This document shows positions 1 through 5,026 of a stretch of DNA of 5,906 bases, one piece after another. Numbering within the stretch: the first letter of the stretch is position 1; every line of letters starts with the position of its first letter. A program made the position numbers and the translations under genes. Source of the stretch: CAIRDP01 sp037141915 (GTDB lineage: Bacteria > Bacteroidota > Bacteroidia > Bacteroidales > FEN-979); NCBI GenBank assembly GCA_037141915.1, contig JBAXBP010000208.1, positions 1-5,906 on the forward strand, written 5' to 3'. The notes under the pieces are model-generated. The model worked only from the letters and a program-made list of their open reading frames with translations. It was not told the origin of the DNA and searched no databases.

Positions 1-172
1 TGGCGATCCTGTTGACAAGCTCCTTTGTACCAAAGGTTCCTTTCCCGGCTGCACACTATACATTGATCCCCCGGGTATCCAGGATGAGCAGCCATGCATC
101 CATCCCGGCAAGCGCTTTTCTAACATGGTCAAAAGTGAGTTTGAAATTGCAGGTAATATAATCAGCACGCAT
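1..172 (-). pseudogene. hgcA: hgcA-like corrinoid protein of mercury methylation, N-terminally short, interrupted by an amber codon, partial at left edge
   Basis: HgcA carries a methyl group on a corrinoid cofactor and, with the ferredoxin HgcB, makes methylmercury. The cap-helix cysteine of its motif N(V/I)WCA(A/G)GK is the lower cobalt ligand. Here the minus frame from ATG 172-170 reads an HgcA-like stretch (NFKLTFDHVRKALAGMDAW, then LLILDTRGINV), a TAG at 58-56, then CAAGKGTFGTKELVNRI to the edge. The stop replaces the conserved Trp (TGG to TAG, one transition), and the ligand Cys follows immediately. The homology on both sides of the stop makes the family call firm. The ATG lies 2 nt after the upstream membrane-protein stop and leaves only about five residues before the conserved region, where complete HgcA proteins have roughly 45 more. 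No good ribosome binding site is visible. Two lesions suggest a decaying gene. A sequencing or assembly error at the TAG, or a strain-level nonsense allele, cannot be excluded. The C-terminal membrane domain and hgcB would lie outside the window. Confidence 0.8.
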
Positions 173-174
173 TA

Positions 175-876
175 TTACAATGTCCAGAGCAGGTAAAATC
201 CCAGTAAAATAAGAGAAGCTCCTCCAATGTATTTTATAACTGAACCCACAACATTCATCGTTTTTGCGGCTTTCCCGATACCCATGCTGAGCCCGATCAT
301 CATTGCCGCAAGGGGTATGCAATATCCGAGGGCAAAGATGGCCAGCATCATGAATCCCCATATCGCACTGCCTTTGACAAAGGTTGCAGCCAGCACGATG
401 GGGAACAAAGGATTGCAGCAGGTGTTAAGGGCGCTGAACAATCCTCCAACAGCGAGTCCGAATAAGACCGCTGCAAATGTCCCCGTTTCCTGCCGGCCGG
501 GTTTTAAATTCACACCTGGCATTTTAAATGGCAGCAGGTCCATGGAATATACCCCAAAGAAAATAGCGATGAGCGCGGCTATGATCCTGCCGTAATTGCC
601 CATTGAAGCGCTGATCCACTGCCCGGCATAGCCGAATATGAGTCCGATGACAGCCATGGAAATTACGCCTCCCAAAAGAAACGCCAGTCCCCTGAATATC
701 ATGGTTTTTGTTTTGACTGCGGATGAGGTGGCCCCTGAATAGCCTGCAACCACCCCGATTACAGCGAAATTGCATCCGCAGGTCACCACGCTGATCATAC
801 CCATCAGGAATACTGCCGACAATATCGTGAGAGCAGCGTGTTCACCGCTAAGCACCTGGTTGATCCATGTATTCAT
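175..876 (-). CDS. CcdA/DsbD-like six-span membrane protein with paired cysteines (possible ArsG-type permease)
   Basis: This is a complete 233-residue, very hydrophobic protein with about six membrane spans in two halves (roughly residues 15-110 and 132-232). That matches the usual size of CcdA-like proteins, which pass electrons from cytoplasmic thioredoxin to extracytoplasmic thiols through one Cys in each half. Here each half carries a Thr-Cys motif: TCGCN at 32-36 (C33, C35) and TCCN at 152-155 (C153, C154). A further Cys is C186. The central loop (about 112-130) is rich in Pro, Lys and Arg. Related CcdA-like proteins in Bacteroidota arsenic loci are annotated as ArsG-type efflux permeases for aromatic arsenicals, and the ArsF-like gene across the divergent promoter favours that link. 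The cysteine pattern differs from the classical motifs, so the substrate (electrons or a metal/metalloid) is undecided. The start is ATG 876-874, five bases after the stop of the Cys-rich gene, with a weak AGAGA upstream. The two genes are probably one operon. Confidence 0.72.
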   Translation of the reverse strand: MNTWINQVLSGEHAALTILSAVFLMGMISVVTCGCNFAVIGVVAGYSGATSSAVKTKTMIFRGLAFLLGGVISMAVIGLIFGYAGQWISASMGNYGRIIAALIAIFFGVYSMDLLPFKMPGVNLKPGRQETGTFAAVLFGLAVGGLFSALNTCCNPLFPIVLAATFVKGSAIWGFMMLAIFALGYCIPLAAMMIGLSMGIGKAAKTMNVVGSVIKYIGGASLILLGFYLLWTL

Positions 877-881
877 GATCT

Positions 882-1175
882 CTATTTTTTAGGACAGCAG
901 GATGAATTTTTAGTGGTGTCACAGCCGGTTTTCTTGGTCGTATCACATGAGGCTGATGAACCTGCCGGGCAACAGGATTTCTTTGCAGCTTCCACGGGAG
1001 GTTTATGGGTCATCTTGAATGCAACTATCCCCAAAGCTGCCAGGATTATGACAGCAAACAGGATTGCTTTCAAAGGGTTTTTCTTTTTCGGCGGGCAACA
1101 ATTACCGTCACAGCCGCAGTCGTTCTCTTTTCCCTGGTTTGAGGATCCTGATCCTGTCTTGTCCTGATCGTTCAT
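882..1175 (-). CDS. Small cysteine-rich single-span membrane protein
   Basis: This 97-residue protein was not recognised as a member of a named family. Residues 1-33 are hydrophilic and contain CGCDGNCCPPKKK (C20, C22, C26, C27). One membrane span covers about 34-54. The tail (55-97) holds six more cysteines (C68, C69, C77, C85, C93, C94). Cys-Cys-Pro occurs three times, at 26-28, 68-70 and 93-95, and CDTTK is repeated at 77 and 85. The KKK just before the span suggests the N-terminus is inside and the tail outside. Ten cysteines in 97 residues, many of them adjacent pairs, suit binding or relay of a soft metal or metalloid; this is inference. The start is ATG 1175-1173 (MNDQDK). An in-frame upstream ATG at 1298 would run through the promoter region and was not used. 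It is the first gene of the minus-strand operon, with a TATATTTG element about 65 bases upstream and the CcdA-like gene 5 bases downstream. The stop is TAG. Confidence 0.72.
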   Translation of the reverse strand: MNDQDKTGSGSSNQGKENDCGCDGNCCPPKKKNPLKAILFAVIILAALGIVAFKMTHKPPVEAAKKSCCPAGSSASCDTTKKTGCDTTKNSSCCPKK

Positions 1176-1240
1176 ATTAATCGCTGTTAAGATAAAATTT
1201 TGAAAATAGAATGTGCCTGACACGTTTAGAATATCGTATG

Positions 1241-1270
1241 CAAATATACGCCAACTATTTTTAGACTTAA
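1241..1270 (-). promoter_or_regulatory. Probable Bacteroidota promoter of the minus-strand Cys-rich/CcdA-like/hgcA operon
   Basis: The minus strand reads TATATTTG at 1248-1241, a full match to the Bacteroidota -7 consensus TAnnTTTG. The -33 region about 18-19 bases upstream (near 1267-1270, GTTAAG on the minus strand) only weakly resembles TTTG. Transcription from here would give a leader of roughly 60 bases before the ATG at 1175. Confidence 0.45.
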
Positions 1271-1289
1271 CTGGGATCATTGGTATGAA

Positions 1290-1343
1290 CCCCGGCAAAC
1301 TTCAGCCACTCAATCCGTAACACCTGCAGGGAATTTGCCGGGG
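1290..1343. repeat. Perfect 10-bp inverted repeat midway between divergent promoters
   Basis: CCCCGGCAAA (1290-1299) and TTTGCCGGGG (1334-1343) are perfect inverted copies separated by 34 bases. If C1300 is left unpaired, TTC 1301-1303 pairs with GAA 1331-1333 and extends the match to 13 pairs. The loop also contains the 8-bp palindrome CCTGCAGG (1323-1330). The repeat lies outside both predicted transcripts, upstream of both -7 elements, so a protein-binding site controlling both operons is a reasonable guess. An untranslated small RNA or a relic of a mobile element are alternatives. No T-tract flanks it, which argues against an ordinary terminator. Confidence 0.6.
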
Positions 1344-1389
1344 CGATTAAAATAAATCGCATAACTATCACTAATTGATTAATTGTTTG

Positions 1390-1397
1390 TATCTTTG
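1390..1397 (+). promoter_or_regulatory. Probable Bacteroidota -7 element for the thioredoxin/ArsF-like operon
   Basis: TATCTTTG matches TAnnTTTG exactly and is followed by C, as is common in this phylum. No clear TTTG is present at the expected -33 distance. A start of transcription a few bases downstream would leave a leader of about 15-20 bases before ATG 1419, which contains the A-rich stretch AACAAAGAAA instead of a Shine-Dalgarno sequence. Confidence 0.5.
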
Positions 1398-1418
1398 CCT
1401 GATCTAACAAAGAAATGT

Positions 1419-1844
1419 ATGTGGATTACTTTTATCGTACTTGGAGCGCTGGTGGTTTTGTTCGGACTTCTCATCCTGAACACCAGGAATCGCATGAAAA
1501 GCCTGAAGGATGTGAAATCGAGTGAAAAGGTTTTAACTCTCACCGACCAGAATTTTTCAAACAAGGTGAGATCAGGAATTGTTCTCGTGGATTTCTGGGC
1601 CGAATGGTGCATGCCCTGTAAAATGATGATCCCTGTATTGAATGAGCTCTCCGAGGAAGTTGACGGGAGTGTCAGCATTGCCAAGCTCAACGTGGATGAA
1701 CAGAAAAAAACGGCTGCCGGTTTCAAGGTCCGCAGCATTCCAACCATGATCCTGTTCAGGAACGGCAAAGAAATTCATAGATTTGTAGGAGTGAAAACAA
1801 AAGATTACCTGTTGAAAGAACTCGACAGGAGGTCGAAATTCTGA
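1419..1844 (+). CDS. Membrane-anchored thioredoxin, active site WCMPC
   Basis: This is a 141-residue thioredoxin-fold oxidoreductase. Residues 2-20 form one hydrophobic segment. The thioredoxin domain spans about 38-138, with active site W63-C64-M65-P66-C67-K68 in the context VDFWAEWCMPCK, the cis-Pro loop SIP at 106-108 (P108), and the usual LNVDE and ILFRNGKE strands. Both redox cysteines are present, so a working disulfide reductase is expected. The Gly of the classical WCGPC is Met. Positive residues (R23, R25, K27, K30, K33) follow the hydrophobic segment and none precede it. By the positive-inside rule, the catalytic domain may therefore face the cytoplasm, where it could feed electrons to the CcdA-like protein; a periplasmic position is possible if the segment acts as an ordinary signal anchor. 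The start ATG 1419 was chosen because an earlier in-frame TTG (1383) would overlap the -7 element. It is followed 8 bases later by the ArsF-like gene. Confidence 0.88.
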   Translation: MWITFIVLGALVVLFGLLILNTRNRMKSLKDVKSSEKVLTLTDQNFSNKVRSGIVLVDFWAEWCMPCKMMIPVLNELSEEVDGSVSIAKLNVDEQKKTAAGFKVRSIPTMILFRNGKEIHRFVGVKTKDYLLKELDRRSKF

Positions 1845-1852
1845 TACTTAAT

Positions 1853-2281
1853 ATGAGACTTATCGCCTTTATTACATTGGTCCTGCTGTTTGGCATTACC
1901 GCTCAACGGGTGCATCCCCAGAACAAACCCCGGTCCTCATCCGCAGTCAAAATAGAAGTGTATTATTTCCATCCCGACGAACGTTGTCCTATTGACCAGT
2001 CTATCGAAGAGAACATCCTGAAACTCATGTACGGCACGTATGGCAAAGAAATAAAAGCCGGGACGATCAGGTTTGCCGTGATCAATACGGATGACAAATC
2101 CCAGGCAAAGACAGTTTCGCGTTTTGACATCAATGCCCAGGCTCTTTACGTGGTAAAGTGGACCAATGGAAAGGAAGTTAAAAACGATCTGACCAAATTC
2201 GCCTTTGATTACGGACTGAGTAATCCGGATAAGTTCAGGACCGGATTAAAAATCGAAATTGACAGGGCTCTGAAACCTTGA
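1853..2281 (+). CDS. ArsF-family-like secreted thioredoxin-fold protein lacking the second CxxC cysteine
   Basis: This 142-residue protein begins with a likely signal peptide (R2, hydrophobic 3-17, possible cleavage after A17 in GITA-QR), so it is probably exported. The mature part carries EVYYFH at 35-40, R44-C45, INTDD around 77-81, ALYVVKW around 97-103 and a helical C-terminus. This order resembles the family annotated in many Bacteroidota as ArsF-like subunits of nitroreductase/arsenic operons, short thioredoxin-fold proteins usually found beside a thioredoxin and an ArsG-type permease. Relatives commonly have an RC-x-x-C motif. Here it is C45-P-I-D48, so the second cysteine is missing and C45 is the only Cys in the protein. 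It therefore cannot cycle an internal disulfide and may act through a mixed disulfide or as a binding protein. ATG 1853 is 8 bases after the thioredoxin stop, in the same operon. The nitroreductase role implied by the family name is not shown by this sequence. Confidence 0.68.
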   Translation: MRLIAFITLVLLFGITAQRVHPQNKPRSSSAVKIEVYYFHPDERCPIDQSIEENILKLMYGTYGKEIKAGTIRFAVINTDDKSQAKTVSRFDINAQALYVVKWTNGKEVKNDLTKFAFDYGLSNPDKFRTGLKIEIDRALKP

Positions 2282-2284
2282 ATT

Positions 2285-2301
2285 TTCCAGGTGTTCTGGA
2301 A
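2285..2301. terminator. Weak hairpin after the ArsF-like gene
   Basis: TTCCAG (2285-2290), loop GTGTT and CTGGAA (2296-2301) form a perfect 6-bp stem just after the TGA at 2279-2281. No T-tract follows on the plus strand, so intrinsic termination is uncertain. Confidence 0.3.
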
Positions 2302-2345
2302 GCCAATCCCAGTATCCTTAGCTGAAATCTCAACCACACTGCCTG

Positions 2346-2357
2346 CCGAAGCTTCGG
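2346..2357. terminator. Short palindrome between convergent genes, possible bidirectional terminator
   Basis: CCGAAGCTTCGG is a perfect 12-base palindrome between the ends of the ArsF-like gene and the histidine kinase gene. It is followed on the plus strand by TTAAAAACC. The stem is short (4-5 pairs) and the T-tract poor, so this is only a candidate. Confidence 0.3.
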
Positions 2358-2370
2358 TTAAAAACCAATC

Positions 2371-4812
2371 TCACTTCATAGCATCAGCAATAGATTGAAA
2401 CAGCGCATTCTTATTGAATGGTTTTGCCAGGTAACCATCGCAGCCCGATTCGAGGCAGCGTTTCCTCTCATCAGCCATGGCATAAGCAGTCTGGGCAATA
2501 ACTTTGACCAGGTATTTCTTTTCACGTATCTCTCTGAGGCATTCATAACCTGTTTTCCCGGGCATATTGATATCAAGGAGGATTAGGTCAGGCTTCTTTT
2601 CAGAAATCAATTCCATTAGGATATCTCCATTCTCGGCACGGAACAATTTTGCGTTTGTCTCTTTAAGTAATTGCTGAAGGTAAATGTATGAATCCTCCTC
2701 ATCTTCGGCGACAAGGATTTTCATCCCTCTGAGGTTGATTGGATTTTTGAGATTACCAGTCTCTGTAAGCTCAATGTTGGTCTTCGCCTGGATAAATGGA
2801 ATGCAGAAAGTAAATTCGCTGCCTTTCCCAAGCTCGGATTTAACCTGTATGTTCCCGCCAAGCATTTCAACAAATGCCTTGCAGATACTCAGGCCAAGGC
2901 CTGCTCCTTCATGGTATTCGTTTTCTTCTACCTGCCTGAACCGTTCAAATATTATCGGGATCTTTTCCTGTGGTATGCCTTTGCCCGTATCTTTTACAAA
3001 GAATTCCAAAACTTCTTGTGAATTTTCAGGCTTTTTCCTTACCCCCATTGTAACTGTACCTTTACTGGAATACTTGATGGCATTGGTAAGAAGGTTATCC
3101 AGCACCTGCTGCAGCCGCAAGGAGTCGGTTTCAATTTTCACGTCGGCCTGAATTTCTTTCAAATCGGCAACCAGGCTGAGTTGGGTCTTTTGCTTCAGCA
3201 AATCCATATTCCTGAAAGATTCAACGGTCGTATTGACAAGCTCATAAACATTGCAGGGGGCAGTTGATATCTCAATCTGCTCTGCTTCAAGCTTTGAAAG
3301 ATCTATTATATCATCGATAATATGAAGCAATCTTTTCCCTGAGTTCTTTATGATACCGGTATACTTCTGCTGTTCCTGCCCGCTGACATCGGGCTGCCCT
3401 ATCAGGTCGGAAAATCCTAGAATTGCATTCATCGGGGTCCTGATCTCATGGCTCATATTAGCCAGGAATGCAGATTTCAGGCGATCCGATTCCTGTGCTT
3501 TCTCCATTGCAGCCTGCAAATCAAATTCCATCTTCTTCCTGTCGGAAATGTCCACTATTGAAATTATTCCGGAAGGTTTCCCACCGTAATTGGTTGTATT
3601 GCCTGTAAGAAACACCCATTTTTTTTGCCCGGATTTTGTGATAATTCTGAATTCAGAGGAGGATTTAACATTTTCTCCCTTTTGCCGTCTTCTTCCGATA
3701 TCTTTCACATATTCACGGTACTCCAGGTCGGTAATTTCCCAGAATTGCTGCTTGTAAATTTCCTCAGCAGAAAAACCACTGATCTCTTCTGCCGCAGAAT
3801 TACAGTATACCCATACGTCATCCTGGTAAATCAGTATGGCAAAAGGAGAATTCTCAGCCAGTGACCTGAATTTGGCTTCACTTTCGAGCAATTTTTCCTC
3901 GGCTATTTTCCTTTCCGTAATGTCAGTAAAAATTGTTGCAAAACCATCCCTGTCCCAGGGCGAAACGGATATTGAGAAATGCTTATCCATGGGCGGAAAA
4001 TACACTTCAAAAGAAAAGGGATTCCCGGTTTTTACAACTTCAAGATACTCTTTAAAGAACGGAGGTTCAGCGACTCCATAAACATCTGTTGCCAGCTTAT
4101 CATGTACATCGCTTTCGCTCAAACCGAGAATTTTTTCAAATTGTGGATTGATGCCAATTATCCTGTAATTCACAGCTTGGCCATGTTCATCAAAAACCAT
4201 TTTATGAAGCCCCACACCTTCACTCATATTGGTGTACAGGTTCATCAGCCTCCTCTCACTTTCAAGTAGTGATTTATTGGTTGCTTTCAGTTCTTCTTCA
4301 GCCTTCCTTCTTAAGGTGGTGTCAATAATAAACCCTTCAATACCTATAACATCCTTTCCGCGAGATACCGGGCGGGCAGTGAAGGAATGATACCCTATGG
4401 ACCCATCTTTGCAAAGCCTGCTGAATTCACCGTTCATGAACCTGGGATCTGCCTGCATAATGCCTGCAACAAACTGGTTGGCCAGTATTTTATCCTCGAT
4501 TTTCTGAATGTCTGCAAAATGGCGGCCAATGATCTCATCCGCCGATCCGTATTTGTAAAGCCTGGCCCATGCCGTGTTTACATCCCTTATAATACCATCT
4601 TTATCAATAAAAAAGTAACCGACGTCGGCATTCTCAATAATCGACAAGAATCGCTCCTCACTTTCCTGAAGTTTTTGCGAGGGGTCAGAACCCTTGCTGC
4701 TATCTTCTCTTTCGGCATATGACTTCAGAAAATTCAATGCATATTCCGCCTTTTCCTTCAAACCGGGTATTCTATCAATCACTTCTATTGCTTCACGTAT
4801 TGTGCTTTCCAT
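2371..4812 (-). CDS. Soluble hybrid histidine kinase: three PAS domains, HisKA, HATPase_c and a C-terminal receiver
   Basis: This is a sensor kinase of 813 residues from ATG 4812 (818 from an in-frame TTG at 4827; residue numbers here count from the TTG). Three PAS regions lie at about 52-175, 190-308 and 314-432, joined by helical, Glu/Lys-rich linkers. The HisKA H-box is SHEIRTP with phosphoacceptor H460. HATPase_c has the N-box around N582, the G1 box DTGKGI at 613-618, an F-box IFERF and the G2 box GAGLGLSI at 641-648. The receiver (about 702-816) has E708/D709, phosphoacceptor D752 in LDINMPG, T780 and K802 in AKPF. All catalytic positions look intact. No membrane span or signal peptide is seen, so it should sense a cytoplasmic cue. 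No heme or flavin motif identifies the ligand. No separate response regulator or HPt partner is in the window. The ATG is preferred over the TTG; neither has a Shine-Dalgarno sequence. It converges on the ArsF-like gene and is probably not part of that module. Confidence 0.93.
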   Translation of the reverse strand: MESTIREAIEVIDRIPGLKEKAEYALNFLKSYAEREDSSKGSDPSQKLQESEERFLSIIENADVGYFFIDKDGIIRDVNTAWARLYKYGSADEIIGRHFADIQKIEDKILANQFVAGIMQADPRFMNGEFSRLCKDGSIGYHSFTARPVSRGKDVIGIEGFIIDTTLRRKAEEELKATNKSLLESERRLMNLYTNMSEGVGLHKMVFDEHGQAVNYRIIGINPQFEKILGLSESDVHDKLATDVYGVAEPPFFKEYLEVVKTGNPFSFEVYFPPMDKHFSISVSPWDRDGFATIFTDITERKIAEEKLLESEAKFRSLAENSPFAILIYQDDVWVYCNSAAEEISGFSAEEIYKQQFWEITDLEYREYVKDIGRRRQKGENVKSSSEFRIITKSGQKKWVFLTGNTTNYGGKPSGIISIVDISDRKKMEFDLQAAMEKAQESDRLKSAFLANMSHEIRTPMNAILGFSDLIGQPDVSGQEQQKYTGIIKNSGKRLLHIIDDIIDLSKLEAEQIEISTAPCNVYELVNTTVESFRNMDLLKQKTQLSLVADLKEIQADVKIETDSLRLQQVLDNLLTNAIKYSSKGTVTMGVRKKPENSQEVLEFFVKDTGKGIPQEKIPIIFERFRQVEENEYHEGAGLGLSICKAFVEMLGGNIQVKSELGKGSEFTFCIPFIQAKTNIELTETGNLKNPINLRGMKILVAEDEEDSYIYLQQLLKETNAKLFRAENGDILMELISEKKPDLILLDINMPGKTGYECLREIREKKYLVKVIAQTAYAMADERKRCLESGCDGYLAKPFNKNALFQSIADAMK

Positions 4813-4956
4813 ATTTGAGAGAGGCAAAATGAGTGTTAATTTGAACTTCTCATAAAATGTTTGAGAAAGTAAAAATACTCTTTACCGATGAAATCAGCAC
4901 AAAATAAATAAAATAAATCCGGCGCAACCCCTACGACTATGAGGCAGTTAGCAGAT

Positions 4957-5004
4957 GGTCCTGTACCCAGGCCTTCTGAAAAACAGTATGATCTCTTTTA
5001 TCAT
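4957..5004 (-). terminator. Possible terminator downstream of cydB
   Basis: On the minus strand after the cydB stop, ATGAT (5004-5000) and ATCAT (4992-4988) can pair around a 7-base loop, and a run of five T follows at 4983-4979. Further on, GGCCTG and CAGG-A-CC (4973-4957) form a second small bulged stem. Both are weak. The rest of the 214-base gap between cydB and the kinase gene is AT-rich near 4850-4920, and I see no clear TAnnTTTG promoter, ORF or RNA in it. Confidence 0.3.
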
Positions 5005-5026
5005 GACTTCGGATGAGGTTAAACGG

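Larger units (their letters stand above)
1176..1418. promoter_or_regulatory. Divergent intergenic control region
   Basis: This 243-base gap separates the minus-strand Cys-rich operon from the plus-strand thioredoxin operon. It holds the two opposed -7 elements (1241-1248 and 1390-1397) with the inverted repeat (1290-1343) between them. No regulator gene lies in the window, so a controlling protein would be encoded elsewhere. The minus-strand open frame that runs into it up to 1298 has no family resemblance and is taken as chance. Confidence 0.6.

Noticed and set aside
56..58. TAG read as pyrrolysine or as glutamine under an alternative code
   Set aside because: Pyrrolysine is confined to other lineages and protein families, and TAG-to-Gln recoding is known in some phages rather than Bacteroidota chromosomes. 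The expected residue is Trp, one base change from TAG.
56..361. Minus-strand open frame read as a single 101-residue protein
   Set aside because: Its first half overlaps the CcdA-like gene in another frame and resembles nothing. Only the part from ATG 172 onward is HgcA-like.
175..876. Dedicated cytochrome c biogenesis CcdA
   Set aside because: No other cytochrome c maturation gene (ResB/CcsA type, apocytochrome or CXXCH protein) is in the window, and the cysteine pattern is atypical.
1176..1298. Upstream extension of the Cys-rich gene to an ATG at 1298
   Set aside because: It would place the TATATTTG promoter element inside the gene and adds 41 residues with no membrane or cysteine pattern. 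ATG 1175 fits better.
1383..1418. TTG start for the thioredoxin gene at 1383
   Set aside because: It overlaps the -7 element and adds a polar stretch before the membrane anchor. ATG 1419 starts directly at the hydrophobic segment.
1827..1832. AGGAGG as the ribosome binding site of the ArsF-like gene
   Set aside because: It lies about 20 bases before ATG 1853, too far for normal use, and encodes residues of the thioredoxin C-terminus.
2684..3151. Plus-strand open frames opposite the histidine kinase
   Set aside because: They are antisense shadows of a gene whose domains and catalytic residues are unmistakable, and their products match no recognised family.
4813..5026. Riboswitch or structured leader upstream of the kinase gene
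   Set aside because: Only small weak stems are visible and no known riboswitch core sequence was recognised. They are more easily explained as the end of the cydB transcript.
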